Source: an uncultured bacterium
GTDB taxonomy: Bacteria; Cyanobacteriota; Vampirovibrionia; Gastranaerophilales; Gastranaerophilaceae
Length of the DNA: 64,000 nucleotides
Reading direction: 5' to 3'
Assembly (NCBI GenBank): GCA_949294335.1
Contig: CASFGO010000028.1
Location: 29,369 to 93,368 of the forward strand
Within the stretch, counting starts at the first letter, position 1. Each line of letters starts with the position of its first letter. The translations under genes and the position numbers were made by a program. Below the pieces are notes generated by a model that saw nothing but the letters and a program-made list of their open reading frames with translations, had not been told where the DNA came from and ran no database searches. This document shows positions 1 through 9,631 of the stretch, piece after piece.

Positions 1-1
1 T

Positions 2-1135
2 AGAAAGGAAGTTATAGTTTGGACCCTGCAAATGGGAGATTTTGCAGACTATATGAACAACATCATTTCTAAGTATGAATCAAACAATCCTAATATAAAA
101 ATAAAATGGATTGATGTACCTTTTTCAGAAGGAGATAAAAGAACTCTTGCAGCCATTTTAAGCAACAACCCTCCTGATTTAATAAACCTAAACCCAGATT
201 TTTCTGCGATTCTTGCGCAAAAAGGAGCATTAGCAACTATTGAGGAGAATAAATTATCTGAATATAACAAAGATGTTGTTGACTCACTTAAATACAAAGG
301 TGAACTTTTTGCTATTCCTTGGTATGCAACATCTGCAGTTACCATATATAATAAAAAACTTTTCAATCAAGCAAAACTTAACAACATGCCTGCAAGTTAT
401 GAAGATTTAGCAAAATATGCTGAACAGGTTAAAAATAATACAGGTAAATTTATTTATCTTCCAACAATTACAGAAAATGACACAATGCTAAAAATACTAA
501 ATAAATATGGTGTAAATTCTTATTCAAATATTAATTCTCAACAAAGTATAAAAGTATTTGATAGTTTTAAATCACTGTATCAAAAAGGTTTAATCCCTGC
601 AGAAAGTATAACTCAAACACATAGAGAAGCTTTAGAGAAATATATGTCTGAAAATATAATATTTTTCCAAGGTGGAGCTAATTTCCTTAGCATGATTAAA
701 GATAATGCTCCAAATGTTTATGCAGTAACAGATGTAGCACCACAAATTATTGGTTCATTAGGACAAAATGATTTTTCTTTAATGAATTTTGTTATTCCAT
801 TAAAAGCAAAATACAAAGATGAAGCTCTTGATTTTGGATTATTTTTAACAAATAAAGAAAATCAACTTGAACTTGCTAAGAAAACTAATGTAATTTCAAC
901 AAATAAAGAAGCATTATCTGACAAATTTTATAATTCATCGGAAGATTTAATGGCAAAAGCTCGCTCAATTAGTGCAAAACAGATTAGTCATATTCAACCT
1001 GTTATGCGACAATCAAACAACCAAAAAGATATTAATACAGTTGTAAATACAGCCGTTCAATCAATTCTTCTAAACCAAGATAAAACAAAAAATATTCTTG
1101 ATAAATTAGCAAAAGATTGGAAAAATTTAACTTAG
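2..1135 (+). CDS. ABC transporter extracellular sugar-binding protein, 5' end outside the window
   Basis: The reading frame is open from base 2, so the start codon and any signal peptide lie before the window. The visible protein opens with VIVWTLQMGDFADYM, a usual N-terminal strand of family 1 solute-binding proteins (MalE/UgpB-like). It continues with an NPPDLINLNPDF stretch and the hinge region PWYATSAVTIYNKKLF, both typical of the fold. About 377 residues remain, close to a full mature protein. Such proteins capture a sugar or oligosaccharide outside the cytoplasmic membrane and pass it to an ABC permease; the permease genes would be upstream and are not visible. The substrate cannot be read from the sequence. 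The stop codon overlaps the convergent ankyrin gene by 4 bp. Confidence 0.85.
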   Translation, partial: RKEVIVWTLQMGDFADYMNNIISKYESNNPNIKIKWIDVPFSEGDKRTLAAILSNNPPDLINLNPDFSAILAQKGALATIEENKLSEYNKDVVDSLKYKGELFAIPWYATSAVTIYNKKLFNQAKLNNMPASYEDLAKYAEQVKNNTGKFIYLPTITENDTMLKILNKYGVNSYSNINSQQSIKVFDSFKSLYQKGLIPAESITQTHREALEKYMSENIIFFQGGANFLSMIKDNAPNVYAVTDVAPQIIGSLGQNDFSLMNFVIPLKAKYKDEALDFGLFLTNKENQLELAKKTNVISTNKEALSDKFYNSSEDLMAKARSISAKQISHIQPVMRQSNNQKDINTVVNTAVQSILLNQDKTKNILDKLAKDWKNLT

Positions 1136-2091
1136 CGAGAAGTATTATAAGAAGATGTAAATTTTGCAGATGAAACACAATTTTTTGTTATTGTAAAAAT
1201 CATTTTCTTCTTAATTTTAATAGTATATCCTCCTCGATAAGTTGTATTATAACGGGATGAAGTAGAATAAGTTGAATAAGAGTTTGTTGTACTTGTCATA
1301 GTAACATAATGCTGTTCTATAGTTTCATATTCCCAACCCTCTGTATTATTGTCAATTACTATCTTTTTATCAGGAATCCCAAATTCTGCTATTACTATAC
1401 TTTTATTTTTATCAACAAATCTTTGAGATAATCGTTTAGACATAGATTTATTATAGTAATTTTGAACTTCCTTTTTTCTTCCAGACGGAAGAACAGAATA
1501 AGGAGTTTGATCACTTCTATTAAATCTATACAAATCAGAACCTGCATCAATTAATAAATATATACCAGCACTATTTGGCTCTCTACGACAAATTGTTAAT
1601 AAAGGAATACTACCACAACTATCAGGAATATTTATATCAGCTCCTTTTTCGAGTAACATTTTTATAATTTTAGGATTACCATTATAATCAGCTGCAAATG
1701 TTAAAGCTGTTCTATTTCCCTTAAAACATTTATTTATATCATAATTTCCACTTAATATTGCTTTTACTAATTCAACATCATCATTCTTAATTGCATCAAC
1801 AATTGGATTCTCTTTAAACGAATTTATATCAGCACCATTTTTTAATAAAATTTTTATAATCTCAGTATCATAATCTTTTTTTATACACATATTAACAAGT
1901 TTTTCTCCATTTTGAGAGATTGCCTTTTTAGCACATTTACTTGTTTTAATATAATTGGTCAAACCTTCGACATCTTGGGTTTTACAAAGGTTATTTATTT
2001 CCCTATAAGCTTTACCAATACTCGTATTACCAGATGCAAAACAAACATTTAAATTCAATAAAACTAATAAACAAATTAATATCTTTTTCAT
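1132..2091 (-). CDS. secreted ankyrin-repeat protein
   Basis: A clear signal peptide (about residues 1-19, ending FA) is followed by ankyrin repeats from about residue 55 to 190. The helix-turn signatures EIIKILLKNGADIN, ELVKAILSGNYDIN and KIIKMLLEKGADIN are visible. A C-terminal domain (about 220-319) contains SIVIAEFGIPDKKIV followed by GWEYE, which resembles the BamE/SmpA-type fold, but that is a weak match. The tail is rich in Ser, Thr and Tyr. A good ribosome site (AAGGATGG) precedes the ATG. The role is probably protein-protein binding in the periplasm or outside the cell. Partners are unknown. Confidence 0.8.
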   Translation of the reverse strand: MKKILICLLVLLNLNVCFASGNTSIGKAYREINNLCKTQDVEGLTNYIKTSKCAKKAISQNGEKLVNMCIKKDYDTEIIKILLKNGADINSFKENPIVDAIKNDDVELVKAILSGNYDINKCFKGNRTALTFAADYNGNPKIIKMLLEKGADINIPDSCGSIPLLTICRREPNSAGIYLLIDAGSDLYRFNRSDQTPYSVLPSGRKKEVQNYYNKSMSKRLSQRFVDKNKSIVIAEFGIPDKKIVIDNNTEGWEYETIEQHYVTMTSTTNSYSTYSTSSRYNTTYRGGYTIKIKKKMIFTITKNCVSSAKFTSSYNTSR

Positions 2092-2190
2092 AAATCCATC
2101 CTTTTTGTGTATTATAACATTGAAACTATTAATTTGTTTAATATATTTACATCTTATTTACAATTTATTATTTAACACATTAATTCAATG

Positions 2191-2227
2191 ATTTACCCCC
2201 TATTTACCCCTATTTGCCCCTACCCCT
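2191..2227. repeat. short tandem repeat, 10-11 bp unit
   Basis: Three units of the form ATTTACCCCT (the first 1 nt longer, the third with G for A) plus a partial fourth (ACCCCT) stand in the divergent gap between the ankyrin gene and tmk. C-tracts are rare in this AT-rich DNA, so the element stands out. It could be a protein binding site or a slippage-prone spacer within the promoter region. Confidence 0.6.
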
Positions 2228-2274
2228 TGCTTATTTTTATTAATATGGCAAAATTAAAATAAAGAGAGGGAATT

Positions 2275-2886
2275 ATGAAAAAAGGCTTATTTATAACTTT
2301 TGAAGGAATTGATGGTTGTGGAAAGACAACTCAAATTAAATTATTAAAAGAGTATTATGAAGAAAAAGGTTTTAAAGTTCTTGTAACAAGAGAACCAGGA
2401 GCTAAAGGTTTAGGAGAAAAATTTAGAGAAATTTTATTAAATTACGATGGAGAAGTTTCTTCTAACTGCGAATCTTTTTTATTTCTTGCAGATAGAGCAC
2501 AACATATTGATACAATTATCAAACCCGCAATACAAGATGGAACTATTGTTTTATGTGATAGACATACTGATTCAACAGTTGCGTATCAAGGATACGGAAG
2601 AGAACTTGACTTGAAACAGATTCATTATTTAAATAATATTGCAACTAATAATATCAAACCAGATTTAACCTTTATTCTTGATATTGATGTGGAAACATCT
2701 CTTGATAGAATTGGGAGAAATAGAGATAGAATGGAAAGCGCAGGGATTGATTTTTTCAACAGAGTCAGAAATGGATATATTGAAATATCTAAACAAGAAC
2801 CTAACAGAGTTAAATTAATCTATGGAAAAAACAGCATAGAAGAAATTCATAACCAAATTATTGAACTAATTAATGAAATTATTTGA
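2275..2886 (+). CDS. tmk: thymidylate kinase
   Basis: Phosphorylates dTMP to dTDP with ATP in the dTTP pathway. The 203 residues match the usual family length. The P-loop is GIDGCGKTT (residues 11-19), the substrate-binding DRH is at 95-97 in the usual DR(Y/H) position, and the lid is the Arg-rich stretch RIGRNRDRMES near 145-155. GAGAGG precedes the ATG at good spacing. The gene stands alone on this strand. Its 3' end overlaps the convergent membrane-protein gene by 8 bp, leaving no room for a separate terminator. Confidence 0.97.
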   Translation: MKKGLFITFEGIDGCGKTTQIKLLKEYYEEKGFKVLVTREPGAKGLGEKFREILLNYDGEVSSNCESFLFLADRAQHIDTIIKPAIQDGTIVLCDRHTDSTVAYQGYGRELDLKQIHYLNNIATNNIKPDLTFILDIDVETSLDRIGRNRDRMESAGIDFFNRVRNGYIEISKQEPNRVKLIYGKNSIEEIHNQIIELINEII

Positions 2887-4594
2887 TTTGTTTAGTATCT
2901 TTAAAGCTTCCGAAAACAGTTTTATTTATCTGTCTATTAACTGTTCGCATATCTTTAAATACTTGAGCAGTTGCAGGAATTTGTTGCCCCATTTTAGCCA
3001 TTTTAGCTTTCTTATGCTTATCACTTAAGTTTGTTAAATAAATATTTAAGTTTGGAATTCCTATTCCAAGAACTAATGCAGAATATAAATATCCACTAAG
3101 TTGTGCAATATTTAACAATCGTAAATTTTTTCTTGTTTGTCCACCTTTTGGTAATGCTTTAAACATCTCACCAAATTTCATTGCTTTACCATCTGGTTTT
3201 ACTATAGATTTTATATCTGGTCTTTCTTTCTTTAATCCTTCAATCATCACTTCTGAATGTGTTGCTATTGATGAAGTTAAGAAATTACCCATTTTCTTCC
3301 AAATGCTTGCATTTTTAGGTAATGGTGCTCGTTTTAATAAATTTGCACCCTTTGCTTGGAACTTATGTAATATAAGTTGATTAACAACATTACCTAACAT
3401 TAACCAGTTGAAGAAACCTAATACATCTTTTGTAACAACTTCTCTATGTTCGTCTCTATCTCTTGCTGTCAACAGCCTTGATGTAATAGCTAAACCAAAA
3501 ACAGCCTTAAATTGATTAATTGTTGGATTCTTACCTTTATATTGGTTCTTTTCTATAAATAATTTAGGAATTTTCAAAGGATTCTTAGATAATGCACCCA
3601 TTGAAGCTAATGAGATCATCATCATTCCTATACCACTTGCAAGTTTTAAAGCTTTAAAACTTGCTGAATTATCTTTCTTTCTACCTTCAACACCTACAAA
3701 ACCATCTGAACCAGTTCTTTTCTTAGATAAATATACATTTAAAGGTTGAGCTATAACGGCAAATATTCCTGCAATTAAAATACCTATTCCTGTTCTTGTT
3801 TTACCAAATCCTTTATAATCTTTTAAGAATTCTCCAACCCTTCCTTTGACTTTATCTGATTTTAAAGCTTTTGTCATATTTAAGAAGTTATTAAGCATTG
3901 TTTTTGAATTAGAAACAGTTGCTTTTTCTATAGAGCCTTCTTTATGAACAAGTCTTAATTGTTGTTCAGTACCTGTTGCTTCTAAAATTCTTGCAGAGAT
4001 ACATTTACCAACCTCTTTCCACCTATTATCCATTGTTTTTATGTCACCATCCGCAACATATTTTAAATCATTAATGATTCCTTGTTTATGTTCGTCGGCA
4101 ATCTTGATATAACCTTGTAAATCAGCCTTAGGAGAATTTGGATTATATGCTTCTAAGCTATCTACAATATCTCTTGCATAAGAATCAATATTTCCATTAT
4201 GTTTTGCCCATTTTGCAGAATAAACATTTGCAGCATCATCTGAAGCAAATATTTTATGAGCTTTAACATTATATCTATTATTAATTGCTCCTGCTATCAT
4301 TGTTCCTGCTGCAACACCATACATTCCTATTAAAGCATCATTTGCTGATGACTCTGCTTCTCTAAAACCAGTTTCAAAGCCAGCGTTGAAACCTCGTTTT
4401 TTCATATCTGTCCAAGTCCTTGGAAATACCATAGCACCTAAATCAATTAAAGTTGCCCCCCATACTGGTTCATCAGCTAAGAATTTATATGCATTATTCC
4501 AAAATCCTTTGAAACTAGGATTTGAACCATTATCTTTATGGCTCATATTTTTATATGGGTAATTGTTATTTATTTGTTGGTTTCTAATATTCAT
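2879..4594 (-). CDS. multi-membrane protein of unknown function, paralogue of the upstream gene
   Basis: Not a family I can name. The 571-residue protein has a polar Asn-rich N-terminus ending in NPSFKGF (about 25-31), then several hydrophobic segments (near 85-105, 270-290, 315-335 and 495-520) separated by basic, Lys-rich stretches. It is a clear paralogue of the neighbouring 4594-6336 gene. The two share an IDL...PR...GFE...FR block near the N-terminus, a PT-x2-Q-x2-A block followed by SR, and a D-x3-F...M-x-LG block. The genes are translationally coupled: the upstream stop and this start overlap as TAATG. A membrane scaffold or remodelling role is possible but unproven. Confidence 0.75.
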   Translation of the reverse strand: MNIRNQQINNNYPYKNMSHKDNGSNPSFKGFWNNAYKFLADEPVWGATLIDLGAMVFPRTWTDMKKRGFNAGFETGFREAESSANDALIGMYGVAAGTMIAGAINNRYNVKAHKIFASDDAANVYSAKWAKHNGNIDSYARDIVDSLEAYNPNSPKADLQGYIKIADEHKQGIINDLKYVADGDIKTMDNRWKEVGKCISARILEATGTEQQLRLVHKEGSIEKATVSNSKTMLNNFLNMTKALKSDKVKGRVGEFLKDYKGFGKTRTGIGILIAGIFAVIAQPLNVYLSKKRTGSDGFVGVEGRKKDNSASFKALKLASGIGMMMISLASMGALSKNPLKIPKLFIEKNQYKGKNPTINQFKAVFGLAITSRLLTARDRDEHREVVTKDVLGFFNWLMLGNVVNQLILHKFQAKGANLLKRAPLPKNASIWKKMGNFLTSSIATHSEVMIEGLKKERPDIKSIVKPDGKAMKFGEMFKALPKGGQTRKNLRLLNIAQLSGYLYSALVLGIGIPNLNIYLTNLSDKHKKAKMAKMGQQIPATAQVFKDMRTVNRQINKTVFGSFKDTKQIK

Positions 4595-6336
4595 TATTTC
4601 ACTTCTACTTTCGTTTTAAACTGCTTCAACGCTGGATAGGATTTATTTAATCCTCTGGAAGTTAAACCGGAGGAGCCTACCGTTTCTGCCGTTGTTTTTG
4701 CAGCTAAAACAGGAGATTTATTTGCATTTAATGCGTCCATTTTTGCTTTTTGCGCAGCATCATGCTTTTTAGTTCTTAATCTCGTATAAATTGGAACGAC
4801 TACACCTAATAATGCTAATGATGTTCCTAAATTTGCCATTTGACATTTTGCACGCAACTTTGTTGCTTCTTCTAAGGATTTACCTACACCTCTTAACTCA
4901 TCTGAAGATTTTAGATGTGTATGTAATATCCAATTCTTAGCCTTTGCAAAAAATCCTTTATTCTTAGTGGCGTCAAATGTTTTATTTAATAATTCTACTC
5001 CTGTTTTCTTTTCTAAATGAGAAGCCATTGCCTTAGCTCCATAATCACCCAAGAAATACATACTTGAGAATGTTACTATATCTCTTGTATGAGCTTCTTT
5101 TAATTCTGCTTCATCATCTGCTACTGCCATTCTTGATGCAAATGTTACAGCTGAAATTGCTCTTGCTTGATCCATAGTTGGGAATTGATCCTTAAATTGA
5201 ACAATATTTTTTAATGTTTTAATATTAGGCAATTTCATCATTGATAACATCGCAACACCCAACATTGAAGATACTGCCCATATCTTACGACCTATCAATG
5301 ATGCCTTTTCTACTTTTATTTCTTCAGAGGTTTTTCTTGAACCTTCTTTTCCATAATTATCATGAATTGGCGCGCCTTTTACACCAGATAATTTTTCAGT
5401 TATCTTTCTATTAATATGTTGCATTGATGCAGCTAATGGTAATATAACTGCCATTCCTAATAAACTCTTTGTCTTTAATAAGCGTTTTGAACGTTTTACA
5501 AAATCTGCAACATTTTCTGGTTTAATTCCTTCTTTAACCATACCTTTAACTAATTGATGAGTATCGGTTAAAGTTCTTTCTAAACCTGCTTCTAAGCCTT
5601 TTCCAAATTTAACATCTTGTGCAACATGAGTTTTTCTTGAAATTGATTTAAATATTGCTTTTAAACGTTTCTTTGGTGTTTTTTCAATCAATTCCTCTGA
5701 TAGTTTTTTATCTTTATACTTGAAGCTTACTCTTGTTAATCTTTCCGCAGCATCAGAAAGCTCTTGTTTTGACATTGCTTCATTAAACTTAGTTTGCTTA
5801 AATCCATCAATACCTGATGCCTCATTTAATAAATTATAATTTACAGCATATACTCTGGCATGTTTTTCATTATTAAATATTTTCATACCATCTTTAAAAG
5901 CTTCTGTTTTTTCTGCATCTTTATAATGATCAGTTACTTTTGTTATAGTATCTGAACTTGCCCAACAATTTGATAAATTTGATTTACCCTTACCCATTAT
6001 CATATTGTTTGTTAATTTTGCAATTCCTAATGTTATAAAACCTGGAATTAAACAATTAACAATTAGCCCAGAAGACTCTCTTCTAAATGCCTCAAATCCA
6101 GCAAAAATATTTGTTATTGATTCCCAAATAGATCTTGGTAATATAGCTGTTAATAAATCAATCACTGCAACATTAATCATTGGTTCTTTTTCACATTTTT
6201 GAACTAAACCAATTAATGTTCCAACAGATTTTTCACGTCCTGCAAAACTAGGCTTGTTTTTTAAACCTTTGTTTTGTAGAGATGAACTATTTATATTCGA
6301 ATTATTTTGTTGATTTAAACTAAACTGACTTATCAT
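4594..6336 (-). CDS. multi-membrane protein of unknown function, first gene of a paralogous pair
   Basis: The ATG at 6336 is chosen; a TTG two codons upstream also opens the frame but is less likely. No good Shine-Dalgarno sequence is visible. The protein (580 residues) begins with a polar Asn/Ser/Gln-rich tail ending in KPSFAGR, matching the PSFxG tag of its paralogue. Hydrophobic segments follow near residues 50-75, 90-110, 290-310, 350-370 and 500-520. Much of the rest is Lys-rich helix. The pair looks like a tandem duplication that has diverged strongly. Function is unknown; it may be restricted to this lineage. Confidence 0.75.
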   Translation of the reverse strand: MISQFSLNQQNNSNINSSSLQNKGLKNKPSFAGREKSVGTLIGLVQKCEKEPMINVAVIDLLTAILPRSIWESITNIFAGFEAFRRESSGLIVNCLIPGFITLGIAKLTNNMIMGKGKSNLSNCWASSDTITKVTDHYKDAEKTEAFKDGMKIFNNEKHARVYAVNYNLLNEASGIDGFKQTKFNEAMSKQELSDAAERLTRVSFKYKDKKLSEELIEKTPKKRLKAIFKSISRKTHVAQDVKFGKGLEAGLERTLTDTHQLVKGMVKEGIKPENVADFVKRSKRLLKTKSLLGMAVILPLAASMQHINRKITEKLSGVKGAPIHDNYGKEGSRKTSEEIKVEKASLIGRKIWAVSSMLGVAMLSMMKLPNIKTLKNIVQFKDQFPTMDQARAISAVTFASRMAVADDEAELKEAHTRDIVTFSSMYFLGDYGAKAMASHLEKKTGVELLNKTFDATKNKGFFAKAKNWILHTHLKSSDELRGVGKSLEEATKLRAKCQMANLGTSLALLGVVVPIYTRLRTKKHDAAQKAKMDALNANKSPVLAAKTTAETVGSSGLTSRGLNKSYPALKQFKTKVEVK

Positions 6337-6684
6337 ACACAATCTACTACAATATAAAGTGATATAAAAATTATAACAACCTTACTTTTTAAATAAAAGA
6401 CCAACAAAAAAAAAATTGCTACTATAAATTAGAAATATAAAAATTATATTAAGAAGCTGTTTGATTGTTTTTTTAATATATATAATAATATAATTGTTTT
6501 TTCCCTTATTATATTTATTTTTCAAACAAATAATAACTAAAACTTGTTTTTATAAAGGTTTATTATAAATTTATTATTGTTAATTTATGTAAAAAATAAT
6601 TAAGTTTCTTAATATTTGGTGTAATTTATACAATTATTTTTGTTTTTTATTGATTAAGATACTTGTTTAAACTAAGATTTAACT
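6337..6684. other. 348-bp AT-rich gap between divergent genes
   Basis: No convincing gene is present. The stretch is very AT-rich with A and T tracts. Its right edge holds the promoter of the DUF3326 gene (separate entry). The left edge must hold the promoter of the paired membrane-protein genes, but I cannot pick one -10 box with confidence. Confidence 0.6.
6650..6678 (+). promoter_or_regulatory. candidate promoter giving a leaderless DUF3326 mRNA
   Basis: TTGATT (6650-6655), a 17-nt spacer and TAAGAT (6673-6678) fit a housekeeping sigma promoter. The ATG begins only 7 nt after the -10 box, so transcription would start at or next to the start codon. No Shine-Dalgarno sequence is present, which agrees with leaderless initiation. 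Confidence 0.5.
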
Positions 6685-7647
6685 ATGAAATTAGGAGCAT
6701 TCATAGTACCAACAGGAATAGGAGCTTCAATAGGGGGATTTGCAGGAGATGCAAGCTATTGGGCTAGAAAATTTGCTGAGATTAATCAACTTATTGTAAA
6801 CCCAAATGTAGTCAATGCAGGATGTTTTTCCGGTATTACTGAGAACATGCTTTATGTTGAGGGTTATTCTCTTGATGAATTCTTTAGAGGAAAATTATAT
6901 CTTAAAGAAGTTAAGAAGAACAAAGTTGGAGTAGTTTTTGATAAAGGAATATCTCAAGGAATTCTAAATGTTCATATAAATACTATAAATGCTGTTAAAA
7001 CAATATATGGTATAGATGTTATTGACTGGGATATAACTGATGAAGAAGCAGGTGTAACTTTTGAAGTTGATTCATCAAAAATCTCAACAGGAGAAGTTAA
7101 CAATATTCAAACAGTAGTAAATTCTGCCAAAAGACTAATTGCTAAAGGAGCTGAAGCAATAGCTATTGTGTGTAAATTTGATGAATCAGATTCTGATAAC
7201 TATTCTAATGGAATCGGTGTTGATCCCGTAGGTGGAGTTGAAGCTATAATTTCTCACTATGTATCAAGAGAATTAAAAATTCCATGTGCTCATTCTCCAG
7301 CGTTTGAAGATATTGAAATAGAGCAAAGAATTGTCGATGCAAGATGTTCTGCAGAATATATTACTCCAACATATCTTCCTTGCATCTTAATAGGACTTTC
7401 TCAAGCTCCTCAATTAACAACAAATGAAGGATATTCTATTAATGATTTAGATTATTTAATCATGCCTTATGATGCACTTGGTTCTATCCCTGTAATGGAA
7501 GCAAATAAAAGAAATATTTCTATTTATGCCATAAAAGAAAACAAAACAGTATTAAATATTACCCCTGATAAAATTAACTTAAAAATTAATGTTTTTGAAA
7601 ATTATGAACAATTATTTAATCATTTAAAAATATCTCAAAAGAACTAG
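6685..7647 (+). CDS. DUF3326 family protein
   Basis: The N-terminus LGAFIVPTGIGASIGGFAGD and the later pattern NPNVVNAGCF...YVEGYSLDEF...VGVVFDKGI match what I recall of the DUF3326 family, known chiefly from cyanobacteria and relatives. The length of 320 residues is near the family norm. A conserved block NGIGVDPVGGVEAIISH lies near residues 176-192, and PCAHSPAFED near 205-214. No catalytic function is established to my knowledge. There is no signal peptide, so it is cytosolic. The gene has its own promoter and no partner on this strand apart from the small gene downstream. Confidence 0.8.
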   Translation: MKLGAFIVPTGIGASIGGFAGDASYWARKFAEINQLIVNPNVVNAGCFSGITENMLYVEGYSLDEFFRGKLYLKEVKKNKVGVVFDKGISQGILNVHINTINAVKTIYGIDVIDWDITDEEAGVTFEVDSSKISTGEVNNIQTVVNSAKRLIAKGAEAIAIVCKFDESDSDNYSNGIGVDPVGGVEAIISHYVSRELKIPCAHSPAFEDIEIEQRIVDARCSAEYITPTYLPCILIGLSQAPQLTTNEGYSINDLDYLIMPYDALGSIPVMEANKRNISIYAIKENKTVLNITPDKINLKINVFENYEQLFNHLKISQKN

Positions 7648-7701
7648 CAAATTTTTTATTTACCATCTTTAAATATATATAAATATTATAAGGAGAAAAT
7701 T

Positions 7702-7968
7702 ATGCCTAAAGTTCAAACACAAATTATGCCTAGAGCATTTGAAAAAATGAAACAAATACCTGCAAAAACTAAAAAACAAGTAAAAAAAATAGCCGTAGCA
7801 TGCGGTGGTGGTGGGAATGATGGAGGAGGAAATAAACCATCAAATATTCTTCCTAAAATTAATACTATAAAAAAGCCAATACCTACAGAATTAGTGAATA
7901 GAATAAATAAATTATATAACAATACAAAATCTTCATTTGATAACTTTTTGGAAAAAATCACAAAATAA
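7702..7968 (+). CDS. small basic protein of unknown function
   Basis: An 88-residue ORF with a strong ribosome site (AAGGAG, 6 nt before ATG) and a terminator directly after it, so it is probably real. The N-terminal third is Lys-rich, followed by a Gly-rich turn (CGGGGNDGGG, about 34-43) and a C-terminal amphipathic helix. No signal peptide or membrane segment is present. No family recognised. It may be cotranscribed with the DUF3326 gene 54 bp upstream. Confidence 0.6.
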   Translation: MPKVQTQIMPRAFEKMKQIPAKTKKQVKKIAVACGGGGNDGGGNKPSNILPKINTIKKPIPTELVNRINKLYNNTKSSFDNFLEKITK

Positions 7969-7971
7969 AAT

Positions 7972-8004
7972 AAAAAGGTTCAGTTAAATTAACTGAACCT
8001 TTTT
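7972..8004. terminator. bidirectional intrinsic terminator
   Basis: A 14-bp perfect stem (7972-7985 with 7991-8004), loop AAATT, with an A-run on the left and a T-run on the right. It ends both the small plus-strand gene and fabF on the minus strand. Confidence 0.9.
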
Positions 8005-8024
8005 ATTTTATTTATATAAGTTTA

Positions 8025-9272
8025 TTACTTACATTCTTTAAAAATTAAAGTAGCATTGTGACCGCCAAAACCAAATGAATTTGTCAATGCTGCATGAATT
8101 TCAGCCTTTTGAGCTTTATGTGGAACATAATTCAAATTAGCAACTTCTTCATCTTGGTTGTCTAAGTTAATTGTAGGTGGAACAATACCTGTATTAATTG
8201 TTTCAATACAGGCAATACTTTCAACAGCACCTGTAGCACCTAACATATGACCATGCATACTCTTAGTAGATGAAACATACAAGTTTTTATTAGCATCTTT
8301 ATCCCCAAATAATCTTTCAACTGCTTTTGATTCAGCGATATCACCCAAACCTGTACTTGTTCCGTGAGTATTTACATATTGGATATCAGCTGGAGTCATT
8401 CCTGCATCTTGAAGAGCAAATTCCATAGCTTTAGTTGCACCTTTACCTTCTGGACAAGGAGCAACCATATCATATGCATCAGCTGATTGACCATAACCAA
8501 CTACTTCTGCATAAATATGAGCCCCACGTTTTTTAGCTGATTCATATTCTTCTAATACTAATACACCCGCACCTTCTGACATGATAAAGCCGTCTCTATC
8601 TTTGTCATAAGGTCTGCTAGCTTTTTGAGGTTCATCATTTCTTTTTGATAAAGTTTTTGCAGCTGTAAATGCACCAATACCGATATCACAAATAGTTGCT
8701 TCACAACCACCTGCTACTACTACATCAGCATCACCATATTGGATTGCTCTAAATGCATCACCAATTGAATGAGTTCCTGTTGCACAAGCTGATAATACAA
8801 CTTTATTTACCCCTTTAAAACCATATTTCATAGAAATTCTGCCTGATGCCATATCTGCAATCATCATTGGAATTGTAAATGGTGAACATTTTGTTGGCCC
8901 TCTATCTAAAATTGATTTATGGCTTTTTTCTAATGTTCTAAAACCACCGGCAGCAGAACTTACTATTACACCTATTCTATATGGATCTATATCTGCACCT
9001 TCTAATTTAGCATCAGCAATCGCTTCATCTGCTGCGATTAAACCAAATTGAGTATATCTATCCATACGTTTTGCATCTTTTGGATTTATATATTCTTCAG
9101 GATCAAAATCTTTTACCTGACCAGAAATAAGTACTGTATGACCTTCACTTAAGCCTTCCGTTAGACTTATTCCACTATTTCCTTCAACTAAGTTATCCCA
9201 TAGAGTTTTAACACCTACACCAAAAGGTGTTACTGCACCCATACCTGTTACTACAACTCTTCGTTTTGACAT
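8025..9272 (-). CDS. fabF: beta-ketoacyl-ACP synthase II
   Basis: Condenses acyl-ACP with malonyl-ACP in the type II fatty acid elongation cycle. The 415-residue thiolase-fold protein keeps the catalytic triad: Cys163 in SACATGTHS, His303 in NTHGTSTGLGD, and His342 in SMHGHMLGATG. Glycine-rich N-terminal strand VVVTGMGAVTPFG is standard. It is the last gene of the fab block, 79 bp after acpP, and ends at the shared bidirectional terminator. Family and role are secure. Confidence 0.97.
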   Translation of the reverse strand: MSKRRVVVTGMGAVTPFGVGVKTLWDNLVEGNSGISLTEGLSEGHTVLISGQVKDFDPEEYINPKDAKRMDRYTQFGLIAADEAIADAKLEGADIDPYRIGVIVSSAAGGFRTLEKSHKSILDRGPTKCSPFTIPMMIADMASGRISMKYGFKGVNKVVLSACATGTHSIGDAFRAIQYGDADVVVAGGCEATICDIGIGAFTAAKTLSKRNDEPQKASRPYDKDRDGFIMSEGAGVLVLEEYESAKKRGAHIYAEVVGYGQSADAYDMVAPCPEGKGATKAMEFALQDAGMTPADIQYVNTHGTSTGLGDIAESKAVERLFGDKDANKNLYVSSTKSMHGHMLGATGAVESIACIETINTGIVPPTINLDNQDEEVANLNYVPHKAQKAEIHAALTNSFGFGGHNATLIFKECK

Positions 9273-9351
9273 CTTTATAAACCTTTTCTTCTTATATTAA
9301 TTACGAGAGGAATTAATAATAATCCTCTCGTAATTTAATCCTTTTTACTGA

Positions 9352-9582
9352 TTATGAATGTGCATCAATATAATCTACTGCGTCTTTTACTGTTTGAATT
9401 TTTTCTGCTTCTTCATCTGGGATTTCACAACCAAATTCTTCTTCAAAAGCCATTACTAATTCAACTGTATCTAAAGAGTCTGCTCCTAAGTCTGCTGTAA
9501 AGCTTGCTTCTGGAGTAACTAAATTTTCATCAACGCTTAATTGATCGATTACAACTTTTTTTACTTTTTCAAATGTACTCAT
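9352..9582 (-). CDS. acpP: acyl carrier protein
   Basis: A 76-residue acidic protein with the phosphopantetheine site [10 protein letters not shown], Ser36 being the attachment point. It shuttles acyl chains between the Fab enzymes encoded on either side and to PlsX. It has its own promoter candidate upstream, which fits the usual need for high ACP levels. Confidence 0.97.
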   Translation of the reverse strand: MSTFEKVKKVVIDQLSVDENLVTPEASFTADLGADSLDTVELVMAFEEEFGCEIPDEEAEKIQTVKDAVDYIDAHS

Positions 9583-9631
9583 GTTTCTTTTTCCTCTTTT
9601 TCTTCTTAACGTAAATCACTATTCAAATTAA

